Origin: Aptenodytes patagonicus
Lineage: Eukaryota > Chordata > Aves > Sphenisciformes > Spheniscidae
Reading direction: 5' to 3'
NCBI RefSeq assembly: GCF_965638725.1
Contig: NC_134961.1
Location: 7,532,641-7,596,640 of the forward strand
Length of the DNA: 64,000 bases
Numbering within the stretch: position 1 is the stretch's first letter; every line of letters begins with the position of its first letter. Positions 12,601 through 21,998 of the stretch are shown piece after piece. Under the pieces are notes generated by a model. That model saw nothing but the letters and a program-made list of their open reading frames with translations. It made no database searches and was not told the DNA's origin. A program made the translations under genes and the position numbers.

Positions 12601-14328
12601 CTTTGAACCCCCCCCCCCCAGTAAAAATAAAAAAGCATTGCACACAGGAGGCAGCAAAACCCCAGGCGGGGCAGCGGGAAGGGGCCGGCCGGGAGCGGGG
12701 GGCTCTTCCCGAGCCCCCTCCGGGACGGCTCCTTTGTCTGGGCACAGCCGCGACGCTCCCTGCCGCCCGCCCCTTCCCGCACACACCACGGCATTTTTTC
12801 CAGTTACATTTTTTCCATATTAGCCCTCAGATTTCATTATGCCCCCCCCCCCCCGGCCCCCCCCCCCAGCAAGCACAGCAATATGTCTGATCTCATTGCC
12901 ATAATAGGATCGGGAGCAGGGATGTCAGCCCCGGCCCAGAAAGGTGTGGGAGGAGGGAAGGCGGCCCTGCTCCCCGCACCCCAACACTGCGGACGGGCCC
13001 CCGCACCCCAAACGCCCCCCGCCACGGGTGCGTGGGCCTCCGGGCCTGCGTCAGGCCTGGGAGGAAGAGGAGGAAGAGGAAGGCCCAGCCCTGGCAGCCC
13101 CCCAGCCTGCCCGTGCTGGGCCCTCACCGGGAAGAGGCACGGGTCGCCTTCTCATCCCCCCGGGAAAGAGGGGGGCTGTAGGATGGGGGGGGCTATGTCT
13201 GGCACATCCAGGCGGGGACGTTTTGTTTGCATCCGAGTTTTTCCCAGGACTTTCGGGATCTTCCAGTGGAGCCCACAGGATACCCCCCCACCTGCTGCCA
13301 TGCACCCCAAGTGGGGCTGGGATCACCCCAAGCGCAGGTGCTGGTCCCCAAACGGCCTCAGGAAAGGGGTGAGGCCCCAGGGGCGGAGGCACTGGGGTGG
13401 GCCATGGCCTAAAGGAGCAGCGGATCCTGTGGGGATGCTGGGTGCCCTGTGGGACACCTGGGTATCTGTGGGGTCAGCAGGCACCCCATGGGATTGCTGG
13501 ACACCCTACAGGACCAGTGAGCACCCATGGGGGTCCTGAACACCCCATGGGATTCATGGATACCTGTGGGTCCCTGTGCTATCTGTGGGGTCAGCAGGCA
13601 CCCCATGGGACCACACACCACCCACGGGGTCAGCAGCCACCCCACGGGACCCCTGGACACCCTACGGGACCAGAGAGCACCCACAGGGCTCCTGAACACT
13701 CCACGGGATTCATGGATACCTGTGGGTCCCTGTGCTATCCATGGGCTCAGCAGGCACCCCATGGGGACCCCGCACCACCCCTAACTCCCCATGCTACCCA
13801 TGGGAGCAGCAGGCACCCACAGGGCCCTACGATATCTATGTGACCAGCAGGCACCCCGTGGGACCCCTGGAGATCCCATGGGAACCCGTGCTAACCATGG
13901 GGCCAGCAGGCACCCATGGGACCTCCTGCTATCCGTGGGACCCTAGGACATCCACGGGACCCGATACTATCCATGGGGCCACCCGTGGGACCCTAAGCTA
14001 CCCAGTGGACCCCGAGGTACCCGTGGGGCCATCAGGCACCCACGGGAGCTCTACAGCATCCACGGGACCCCGGGCTACCCACGGGGCCAGCAGACACCCC
14101 ACGGGGACCCAGGGCGCCCAGGGGCACGGACGCGTGGGGGCGGGCAGGGGGCGGGGCCCCGGGCCGGATTTTGGGGGGAAAACAGCGGGTTTTGGGGGAA
14201 GGTCCCACCTGGTTGAGGTCCTCGTCGTTGAGCAGGTGGGACTCGCGGGGCTTGAAGCAGTTCTGGCACTTGCTCTTGTTGAAGATGTTGGCCTGGAACT
14301 TCCTGCAGGGGTTGTCCTTGGCGGCCAT
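607..14328 (-). CDS. MPRIP: MPRIP, coding span in window (join of 3 exons, 3' part missing)
   Basis: Myosin phosphatase Rho-interacting protein (p116RIP/M-RIP) is a cytoskeletal scaffold that binds F-actin, RhoA and the myosin-phosphatase targeting subunit, and brings phosphatase to stress fibres. The coding join on the minus strand is 14328-14209, 2926-2849, 672-607. It gives residues 1-88 with every junction in phase 0. I recognise the N-terminus (MAAKDNPCRKFQANIFNK), then the segment holding YGGWLLLAP, then KWQRRFFILYEHGLLRYAL, which together open the first PH domain (about residues 44-88 here). Human MPRIP has the same order and only small differences. The rest of this PH domain, the second PH domain and the long coiled coil lie left of position 1. 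The gene is divergent from TNFRSF13B. Confidence rests on near-identity over 88 residues and on clean splice sites. Confidence 0.95.
673..2848 (-). other. MPRIP: MPRIP intron 2
   Basis: This intron of about 2.2 kb is bounded by the donor at 2848 and the acceptor at 673. It holds a short (CTC)n run at about 1206-1225. No coding or RNA signal was recognised. Confidence 0.85.
2849..2926 (-). CDS. MPRIP: MPRIP coding exon 2 (residues 41-66, start of PH domain 1)
   Basis: This 78-nt exon encodes 26 residues containing YGGWLLLAPEGTDFDNP and ending in HRSR. It is the first beta-strand region of the N-terminal PH domain. The acceptor TTTGCAG|GCC precedes 2926 and the donor CGG|GTAAGC follows 2849, both phase 0. 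It differs from the human segment essentially by D to E in the LAPEG motif. Confidence 0.95.
11049..11074. promoter_or_regulatory. Candidate kappaB site pair in MPRIP intron 1
   Basis: The palindrome GGGAATTCCC at 11049-11058 fits the NF-kappaB consensus GGGRNWYYCC exactly. A near-match, GGGAATTTC, follows at 11066-11074. This is motif evidence only, and ten-base motifs occur by chance in long sequences. Confidence 0.2.
12369..12415. repeat. Short direct repeat, unit about 22 bp x 2
   Basis: Two consecutive copies of a unit containing ACGGGGCCTGTGATCCGGCC are followed by the start of a third copy. The repeat lies in GC-rich MPRIP intron 1, with no function evident. Confidence 0.8.
12842..12867. 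repeat. Poly-C tract pair
   Basis: A run of 13 C, then GG, then 11 C in MPRIP intron 1. Such runs are length-variable and error-prone in assembly. Confidence 0.9.
13430..14110. repeat. Minisatellite, about 20-bp unit with 156-bp higher-order period
   Basis: About 34 degenerate units of 17-21 bp begin with ACCC(C/A)(A/T)(T/C)GGG and often end in CAGCAGGC or CTGGAC. Within 13491-13780, eight-unit blocks repeat with a 156-bp offset: TACCTGTGGGTCCCTGTGCT occurs at both 13561 and 13717, and GCACCC at both 13521 and 13677. Because 156 is a multiple of three, the array stays open in a reading frame, but it is noncoding intron DNA that begins only about 100 bp from MPRIP exon 1. Confidence 0.9.
14209..14328 (-). 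CDS. MPRIP: MPRIP coding exon 1 (residues 1-40)
   Basis: The start codon is the complement of 14326-14328, in a good Kozak setting (CGCGCCATGG), and the frame gives MAAKDNPCRKFQANIFNK onward to residue 40 (NDEDLNQ). Human MPRIP starts with a closely similar sequence, which fixes the start. Cysteines 8, 21 and 24 are kept. The donor CAG|GTGGGA follows at 14208, phase 0. The exon lies inside a CpG-dense region, as expected for a first exon. The transcription start is not visible from sequence alone. Confidence 0.95.
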
Positions 14329-14816
14329 GGCGCGCCCCGCGCCCGCTGCGCGCCCGCTCAGCGCCCCGCGGAGCGCCCGCCCGCCGCCGCGCCCATCGCC
14401 GCCCCGCGCCCGCCCTCACCGCGGGCCGCGGCCTCCGCCCGGCGCCTGCGGAGCGCGGCGGGGAGCGTCAAAAAAAGACAAAACCAACACCCTAAAAACC
14501 CCAATAAATAAAACGGGTAAAATCAGAACGGGGGACGGGAGCAAACTGCGAGGCGGCCGCCTCCGCCGCGGCTCAGCGGGCGCGCATGGCCGGGCGGCGC
14601 GGAGGGGCCCGCAAGGGCCGCGGTACCCCCGCCCTGCGGGGCTGGGCTGGGCTGGGCTGAGGCTGGGCGGCGCGGGGCCCCGCTGGCTCCGGTGCGGCGC
14701 TGGGTGCTCGGCGCTGCGGGCGCCGCTGCCGACTGCGCCGCCCGCAAAGTTTCCAGCGTCGCGGAGCCAGGCGGAAAAGGGGGCGGTACCGCAGCGCGGA
14801 CGGACGTCCCCGCCTG

Positions 14817-14864
14817 CCAATGGAGGCGGGCACCCGCCGCTAACAAAAGGCCGCCCTGGCCAAT
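14817..14864 (+). promoter_or_regulatory. Paired CCAAT boxes (NF-Y type)
   Basis: CCAAT occurs at 14817-14821 and again at 14860-14864 in the same orientation, 43 bp apart (about four helical turns). Both lie about 0.5 kb upstream of the MPRIP ATG, close to a GC box. Paired, phased CCAAT boxes are typical of NF-Y-driven CpG promoters. Binding is inferred, not shown. Confidence 0.5.
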
Positions 14865-14954
14865 GGGATGCAAGGAGAGGGGAGGGCGCGGCGGGGCCGC
14901 CTCGGCCCCCCTCGGCCGTGGGGGAGGGGCGGCCCGCTGACAGCTGGGGGCGGG

Positions 14955-15020
14955 CCCGGCCCGGCTCGGTTCGGCTCGGCTCGGCTCGGCTCGGCTCGGC
15001 TCGGCCCGGCCCGGCTCGGC
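14955..15020. repeat. GGCTC pentanucleotide repeat
   Basis: Repeated CGGCT/GGCTC with a few variants (TTCGG, CCCGG) lies just upstream of the MPRIP promoter elements. It is simple-sequence DNA. Confidence 0.9.
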
Positions 15021-15089
15021 ACAGCCCCCGCGGGAGAAGTTGCGTGGGGCCCCCCGCACTCTGCCCTCGGCGCGGCGCTCTGCTGCGCA

Positions 15090-15475
15090 GCCCTGCCGTG
15101 CACGGACACCCCCCTCGCCGGGCACGGACACCCCCCTCGCCGTGTACTGAGACACCGCCCCCCCCCCCCCCCTTCACCGTGCGCGGCCCCCCCACCCCTT
15201 GCACTGACCCCCCGCCACCACCGCGCACGGCCCCTCCCACGTTGTGCACCAGACCCCTTGTCCCGCACAGGCCCCTCCATGCACTGACCCACCCTGTCAC
15301 GACCCCTGTGCCATGCACTGCCCCCCCCCCGTCACGCATGAACCCCCCCCACCCCAGTGCACAGACCCCCTGCACCACGCACGGCCCCCCCCCGTTATGC
15401 ACAGCCCCCCCATACACAGCTCCCCCATATAGTGCAGTGCCCCCCCACTGTACAGCCCCGTGGACGGCCCAGGCC
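15090..15475. repeat. C-rich degenerate minisatellite
   Basis: Imperfect units of about 20-30 bp centre on GTGCACGGACACCCCC and related forms (TGCACTGACCCCC, GCACGGCCCC). The clearest copies are two 22-bp units at about 15093-15136. It includes a C15 run at 15158-15172. The array flanks the MPRIP promoter on the upstream side, and no coding potential is believable here. Confidence 0.75.
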
Positions 15476-15570
15476 CCTCCTGGCCACCCAGCAGTGGGGA
15501 CACACGATGCAACGTGTGGGGTTTGCACCCCCACAGCCACCCCCGAGCAGAGGGGTGCCCCGGGTTGCAA

Positions 15571-15590
15571 CCCCCCCCCCCCCCCGGGGG
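15571..15590. repeat. C15/G5 homopolymer tract
   Basis: Fifteen C are followed directly by five G. It is a simple repeat, likely unstable in sequencing. Confidence 0.9.
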
Positions 15591-18500
15591 CCAGCCCACA
15601 TCGCTGCCCCCACGCTCGAGCAGTGCATGGCGCCATGGCCCCATCGGTGGCACAGACCCGGGGTGCCAAACCCCTGCAGCAGAGGCACTGCCCGCATTAA
15701 CCCTGACCCCGTCCCCAACCTTGGGCACAGTCCCAGTCCTGGCACGGGTGGGCACATGGGGGGGGTTCATCACCCGCTTGGACACTCAAATTCGGGGGCA
15801 ATGCGGCCTCGTGCCCCTCCTGCAGCTCTGCAACGTGCGGCACTGGGGACCCGCTGGGACGAAGCAGGGACAGGGGTGCGTGTCCCGCCTCAGCTGTGTC
15901 CCCCACTGTGCCACCGCCCCAGGGCCGGCGGGGAACTCCTGTTTGTCCAGTGCATTTTTATCTGGTGGAAACTGGCACCACCGGCAGCTAAATACGCCCG
16001 ACCAGGCGATAAGGACCCAGCGCGAGGGCGCGGGTTTGGCCTCCTGGCTCTGCTCCTGGGGGTGGCCGAGGGACCCACCTGCGGGCACGCATCGGGTGTG
16101 GTTTTACTCTCCCAGCCCTAATTCTGCACATCAGTCAGACAAGGGCCGGAGCAGGGACCTCCGTGCTTGTGGAGCATCACTGGAGCAGGAGAGAGGTGGG
16201 AATGCCGGCCCCGGAGCAGGGGGTCAGTGCGAGCGTGCCAAGCGGCACCTCCAAAATGCACCCCAGCCCGCCACGTCCCGCCGCGCTCCGATGCCGCAGT
16301 GGCACATAGTGTCTCCTGCTCACCCCAATATTCCCCGCCGGCATGGAATGGGGCCCTGCTATTAGGAACAGCCACACGGACCTTCCCGGGTTTGTTGGGA
16401 CCAGGAAAAACCTGTCGGAGAAGAGGTAGCGGCATGGTCCCCTCGCGCCCGGCGCTGCCCGTCTGTTTGATGTGGGGCCTGGTCTCGTCGGCCTCGCCAC
16501 GCCGGCTCCACGCTGTCATCTGGGAGTAAATAAAGACCAGCACAATTGCCTGCTTGTTTATTAATTTTTGCTTCATCAAAGGCTGCTTTAATCATCTTTC
16601 TCCCTCTTGCCATTGCCACTTGCAGAACGCACAGTGCTGGTGTGCCACGGATTAGGATGGGACAGCGGAGCTGCAGGGCTGACCCCACTCCCACACCGGT
16701 GGCACCGCTGCACCCTCACCCGGCCCCGCACCGGCTGCCCAGGCGGCCCCAAGCCCACGCGGTGCTCCTGGGAGGGACGTGCAGGATGAGGGGTGGCCAC
16801 CAGCCTCCCACGCATCGCTGGTTTGGGTGGATTTTCTCGCCTTTCCCTTGACCCTAAAGTTGTAAAAGCAGCATGGCCCTTCCCCAGGGAGGGAGGATTT
16901 TCCCCTCCGGGATTTACAGACCCTGACGCCCTCGCCGTGGGTCCAGGGTTCACCTGACACATGACTGCAGAACGCCTGCTCTTCAGGGAAGGGCAGACAG
17001 TTTTCCCGACCAGCTCTTATCCTGCCCTGATCCCTCTTTCCTCTCTCTCTCTCTCCATCCCTGATGTTGTTGGATTATTGCCCACCACATCCCTTACTGA
17101 GGACCTGGCGTCCCCTGCATCCCACAGGTCCCAAAGATGCCCGGCGTTTTTTTTCTATCAAAAAGCCCCTCTGCAGCTCCCTGAGCACCACTACCTGTGG
17201 TCCCCAGCTCTTCGCCACCTCCTCGGGGCTCCCCACGAGCTGGCAGAGGCACAGCACCCACAGCCGACACAAGGTCCACGCGCACAGCATCCTCCCGTGC
17301 TCCCGGGACGAGCAGGGTGACACACCTCCAAAAGGGCTTTGGGTGGTGAGCTGGGGGAGAGGGGGTGACTGGTGCGTGTCCCCCCATCGATGTGCAGGGA
17401 GACGGAGCAGGACCCCACAGGCTGGGGGGGGACCCTCCAGGAGTGAAGGGGCTGCTCTTTCCCCAGCACCATGGGGCACTGTCCCCCCAAAAAGGGCACA
17501 GTAATGGCACAGATCATGGAGCCAGGACCGGCGTCTCCCATGCCATGGGCTGTGCCTGCCCCGAGACGTGGCCGAGCTGCACCGTGGCTCGGGGCCATGA
17601 CCTGGCGCCACGCACGGCCCCGCCGGAGCCGGCAGCACCTCGCTGGAAGCGGCTGGTGCCGGGGCTGGCTCCAGCTTCTCCAAAAATCCAGCCGAACGGG
17701 ACGGGCCTCTCCGCAAACCTGTTGGGCCACATTTAGCCGCGCCAGAGCTGGCGTCCGCGCGCCACTGGCCGCCCGTGTGCCGCGTTCGACGTGTGCAGCT
17801 GGCGGGGCCGCCGAAAACTCACTGCCGATGACTATCCCTGCATGCCCTAGGCCCCGGCACAGCCATGGCACGGAGGTCCCCCATGTGTGCCGCGGAGGCG
17901 GGTCTCCCACCCCACTGTCCCCCCATCGCCCCCACCACGGGGATGCCCGGTTGGGTCAGCCGTGCGTAACAGGTCTCTTCAGCCCAGAGCCAGTCCAGAG
18001 CAGTTTCCTCAAACGAGGGCAATTAAAGTAATGGGAAAATGGAAAGTATTCGTCAGGGAGCTGCAGCGGCAGAGGGGGAAGGCGCTGCGGTGAGTCAGCG
18101 ATCCAAACCGAAGCCCCGGCATCAGGTAAACAAGCTGCGAACCAGGAGGTGTTAGTCACCGGCTCTGGCTACGCTGGCCCCAGCCTGGGAAGGGCATCGG
18201 CAAAACCCTCCTGCTCCAGGAAAGGGTTCGGCAGCACCAAACCCCACCAGCGAGAGAAGAGCAGCACCCGCTCCCCGTTGTGGCGTGGAGGTCCCGCCAG
18301 GACCATCCACCGCCTCCGCCTGCGAGGATGTCACCGGGATGGGGACGTGGTACACGTGGCCGTACCTTGTTTTGCAGGAGAAGCTGCGATGCGGCACTTT
18401 TTCCTGCAGGGCCGGGCGCTGCTGGGACAGGAGCAGGACGGCCGGGTGCCCCTCCCGGGTGGCCATCGCTCCCTGCGGGACCTTGGGCAAGTCATTTGAT

Positions 18501-19110
18501 CTCTCTGCGCCGCCGCCTCGCCGTCATTACGGTGGAGCCAGACAGATGGATGCCCAGGGGAGAGGGCAGGATTCATGGTTTAAAGATGGCAAGCCCTGGG
18601 ATCCCCACTGGATCCAGGCTGGGACAGAGCGGCGCCTGCAAGGGTTCCCCTCCTCCTGCCCTGCACCGAGTGGAGTCCCAGCCATGGGGGGCTGGATGTG
18701 GCCCCTCGAGCCAGCCAGGCTGGCTGTGGGGGGGTCCAGAGCCCCCAGCCCAGCCCTGCCTGGGGAATATCTGGCAGGGGAGCCACTGGTCGGGGGAGGC
18801 TTGGATGCCCCTCAAGCCACCCTGTGTCTAATAGGGGTGAAACCCACAGGTTAGAAATCTGTATGGGAATGAAAAACACCCTCACTGAGGGAGGGAAAGT
18901 CCCCCGGGCTGCCCCAGGTACTGTCTCTGTGCCCTGCCCTACCTGTGCCCAATTTTCCCATTGGGAAAAATAAAACAACCCAAATTATCCACCGGAGGAA
19001 ATCCACAGTGCTCGACCGCGGCTGATGCAGCCCAGAGAGGAGGATGCCGCTTCCACGGGGCTGGAAAAGACCATGAGGATGGTCCAGCCCAGCTCTGCTT
19101 TGCTGGATGC

Positions 19111-19113
19111 ACG

Positions 19114-19147
<34 letters not shown>

Positions 19148-19148
19148 G
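19111..19148. repeat. (CG)n(CA)n microsatellite
   Basis: About five CG dinucleotides run into about thirteen CA dinucleotides. It is an alternating purine-pyrimidine tract. Confidence 0.95.
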
Positions 19149-19769
19149 AGGCTTGAGCTTGTCCCAGAAGCCGCATTAAATCATGTCCCACCAAGCAGAG
19201 ATTTCCTCCTGTCCGGAGATACCAAATGCCTGCGAGTTCACACCCTTCTCCTAAAATTGGGCCAATGGTTAATTACGCTCCCAGTCGGGTTATCGGTGAC
19301 CGGGTCCCCTGGCTGCTTCCTGCCACTGGACCTCGCTGTGCTTTAGCAGGGAAAATCCGGCTCTTTTGTTCCCACACGCTCCCCCCCACCTTTTGGCTGG
19401 GCCCTGCCTGTTCGGCCGGGCAGAGCAGATCCCCCTGCGAGGGGAACGGCTGCCTGTCCTGCCGACTCCCTGTCTCACCTCTCAGCGTCCCTGCTAAAAA
19501 TATTGTCCCGTGTAAAATCGGGTCCCTCCAGCTTCCTCCGTCGCTAGCCCCCTTGGCCACCGCCCCTGAGCTGCCAGCTGCAGCCGTCGGATGTCTGCTC
19601 TGCTGACTCCATATAATGCAAGTTTTACAAATGAAAATGTCACATGGCCGTAAATTAAGTACTTTGGAGAAACCCATTATAATGCAGCAACACAATTAGC
19701 TTTATCAGCCAGCCCAGAGTCATGCCAAAAACCAAAGCCGACTCACTTGACAGGAGCTGCCATCCATGA

Positions 19770-20000
19770 AACCAAGCTAACGACCTCAATTATATTTTTA
19801 GCTTCTAATTTTTGGCTGACAGTATCCCCAATTACCCAGCCCATAATTTGCCCAGGGACTGCGATCAGCCTACCTGGTCTGTAATTGCCAGGGTCAGCCC
19901 TTTCATCCCTTTTAAATATTAGACTCCCACTGGCCGCCCTCCAGCCCTCTGGAATTTCCCCAGGGTTTTTAGTGTTAAAAATTAACAGCAGAGCTCCTCG
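19770..20000 (-). mobile_element. Decayed CR1/L3-type LINE reverse-transcriptase fragment
   Basis: Read on the minus strand, the segment gives NTKNPGEIPEGW, then about 12 residues later KRDERADPGNYRPG, then a VPGQIM-like stretch. These match the ordered motifs of CR1/L3-family LINE reverse transcriptase (the IPEDWK, then KKGDKxDPxNYRPVSL, then VPGKIMExI region). The typical plus-strand sequence CTGGTCTGTAATTGCC is visible near 19880. It has no intact frame and no identified ends, so it is an old fragment. Its AT content is higher than that of the flanks. Confidence 0.65.
19951..19960 (-). promoter_or_regulatory. kappaB-type 10-mer inside LINE fragment
   Basis: GGAATTTCCC on the plus strand is GGGAAATTCC on the minus strand, a full match to GGGRNWYYCC. 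It lies within the reverse-transcriptase fragment between two divergent genes. This is a sequence match only. Confidence 0.2.
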
Positions 20001-21917
20001 GCAGCCTGCAAGCCCCTTCCTGCGAGGGTCCTGCCAGAAACGCCTCTCGTCCTGAGAAAATCCAGCGATGTCGGAGGTGGGGATGGGGAGTTGTTCCCGC
20101 CAGGTTAAAAACGATGCGTTATCCGATTAGCTTCTCTAGCCAAAGACTGTTCTTTGACTCATTTCCCTTATCTGCCACCCACGCTTTACACCTCAGCACA
20201 CAGCCCCGGCGCTGAAGCCTCCTTTCCCTGCCCCTTCGCTATGCATTTATAGGGTTTTATCCTCGCTTCTGTGCCAGCCCTCAGCCAAGCCGGATCTTTT
20301 CCCGTCTGGCTGTCCTTGCTCTCCAGCTGGCTACCGGGTTTCGGGAGCCGGCCTTGGACGCAGCCTGGTTTTCAGTAACGCTTCCCTCTCCTGATCTGTG
20401 CCGGGTTTTGGCAAGGTGGTTTTTGCAGCATTGCCCCCGATGAGGCACATGGGCACTTCTGGAGCCTGGCTCGCCCCGGGGCTCGCCTGCAGCCCCCTGG
20501 CACAGCCGCTGCGAGGGGGCAGACCCTGCGGCACGGGGGCTGCCACAGCACCCGGACACCGTCGGGTGCTGAGCATCCTTGGGACGATGCCCCGCTGCAG
20601 CCCCATGGGGCGGTGGCGGGATGACAGCGTGGTGAAAAGCGGGGGAATGGGGCAGTGTGGGGTGTACGGGGGCATCTGAACCCCACCTTGCACGAGGGGC
20701 TGGTGCAAACGGAGGCACCCGGGCCCGGCTGGCCCCGGGGAGCAGGCAGGAGCCAGCCTGGCTGCTGTGGGGCGGCATCCTCCTTGGCAGAGAGGCCCTG
20801 GCCTGGCTAGGTGAATTCAGGGCCGGAGTGGCCGGTTGGAGGGTGTCTGGGCTACAAGGGCAGCCAGAGCACCCAGCACCCAGCGGGGAGCCGGGCTGGG
20901 CTAGCCAAGGGTGCCATCTCCTGGGGAGAGACCCAAACAGCCGGGAGCACGGCTGGGCCCGGCATCGCATCCAGGCACAGGATGGGCACCCCTGGGTTGC
21001 AGGAGTGGGGAGCTGGAGCTGCACCCCGGGGCTCTCCGGCCCCCCAGGCTGAGCCGTCGCTGCCCTCGGCTCCCGGCTGGGCTGCGGCGTTGCAGGCAGG
21101 GCGGGCAGCCAGGGCTGCTCAAGACGTGGCCGCAAGCACAACGTGGTGGTTCTTCACGAACAGGACGGCTGCGGCACGGCCATGGCTCTGCAGCTGCGCG
21201 TGGGTGCAGGTCCTGTGCAGACAGCCGGTGTGCCGCCACGGACCCGGCCGTGCACCTGCCCGCACCGAAAAACCAGGCAGCGGCGGTGGCTATCGTGCAC
21301 CGGCAACCCCGTGGCTTTGGTCACGTAGCAGCTCTGCGCTTTGCCATGAGGAATCGGCGGCGGTGGCAGGACACGGAGGACAGCCAGGCAGCGCGCAGGG
21401 GACGGACGCATCCTGACCCCAGCGCATTTAAGAGCACGCGTCCGCAGGGAATTAGGGTGAAAGAAATGAGTCTTCAGCAGCCACGCTCAGACCCATCTGT
21501 GCTCAGTCCAGCCTCGCAGTTGCCGGTTTCGACCCAAAATGACTCCTCTTCCCCTTCCCGCCCCCACGGCCCCTTTTTTCAGGTCCCAAAGGGAGCACGT
21601 GTGCGAGCAAATGCCTTGATCAAGGCCCAGCCCTGCCCGAGCACAGGGGCTGCAAAAGGCAGACGGGCTAAGGAGAGGCTGGGAGGAAAATATCCGAGCA
21701 AAGCTGCTCACTGCGTAACAAAGGGAAGGTGAGGCATCCCCCCAAAATTTTGGGAGCCAAACATCATCCACCCCGTCTGCCCGTTACCTGCAGCTCTCCT
21801 TGCAGCAATGCCACCGGGGCAAGAGCCCAGAGGAAAAAAAACATTTTATCGTTGGGACAAAACTAGGCTCTATCATCCCAAATAGACCACGGCACCTCCG
21901 GAGCCATATGCAGATGG

Positions 21918-21998
21918 GTGCTGAAGGATGCAAAATGATGCAGAGGGATGCAGAGGGGATGCTGTGGGATGCAAAGCCTTGCAGAGGGATGCAGAGGG
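21918..21998. repeat. GATGCAGAGGG-type short tandem repeat
   Basis: Degenerate 10-12-bp units on the theme GATGCAGAGGG are repeated about seven times. No function is evident. Confidence 0.85.

Larger units (their letters stand above)
2927..14208 (-). other. MPRIP: MPRIP intron 1
   Basis: This 11.3-kb intron is mostly GC-rich, with CpG-dense patches (for example about 4.6-4.9 kb) and short AT-rich islands (about 4.07-4.35, 5.69-6.06, 10.54-10.75, 11.56-11.88 kb). Many long open frames occur in several frames and on both strands at once. That is the behaviour of GC-rich noncoding DNA with few stop codons, and none resembles a known protein. The end nearest exon 1 holds the minisatellite at 13.43-14.11 kb. 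Confidence 0.85.
14150..15060 (-). promoter_or_regulatory. MPRIP: MPRIP CpG-rich promoter and 5'UTR region
   Basis: This CpG-dense stretch surrounds MPRIP exon 1 and extends upstream of it. It has an Sp1-type GGGCGG near 14781-14786 and two CCAAT boxes at 14817-14821 and 14860-14864. No TATA box is evident, so broad CpG-island-type initiation is expected. The exact transcription start and the 5'UTR length cannot be read from the sequence. Confidence 0.7.
15476..19769. other. Intergenic DNA, MPRIP side
   Basis: This GC-rich region upstream of both divergent genes holds a (CT)n run near 17039-17056 and a CA microsatellite near 19.1 kb. No gene was recognised. The open frames are short, overlap on both strands and resemble nothing known. 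Confidence 0.7.

Noticed and set aside
13397-13843. Repeat protein encoded by the minisatellite (plus strand)
   Set aside because: It stays open only because the 156-bp period is a multiple of three. It is in an intron, with no start context or splice support.
14416-15669. Minus-strand open frame of 417 codons upstream of MPRIP
   Set aside because: Gly/Arg-rich translation of the same repeats. It overlaps the plus-strand frame and has no homology, and MPRIP's start is fixed further downstream.
14171-15700. Plus-strand open frame of 509 codons
   Set aside because: It runs antisense through MPRIP exon 1, the promoter and the C-rich array. Pro/Arg/Ala-rich translation of repeats is not a gene.
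20495-20530. Possible CTCF site around GAGGGGGCAG
   Set aside because: Only the right half of the core fits and the left half mismatches at several positions.
20281-21141. Minus-strand open frame of 286 codons in the intergenic region
   Set aside because: Pro/Ser/Ala-rich, with overlapping plus-strand frames of similar length, no domain and no splice or start support.
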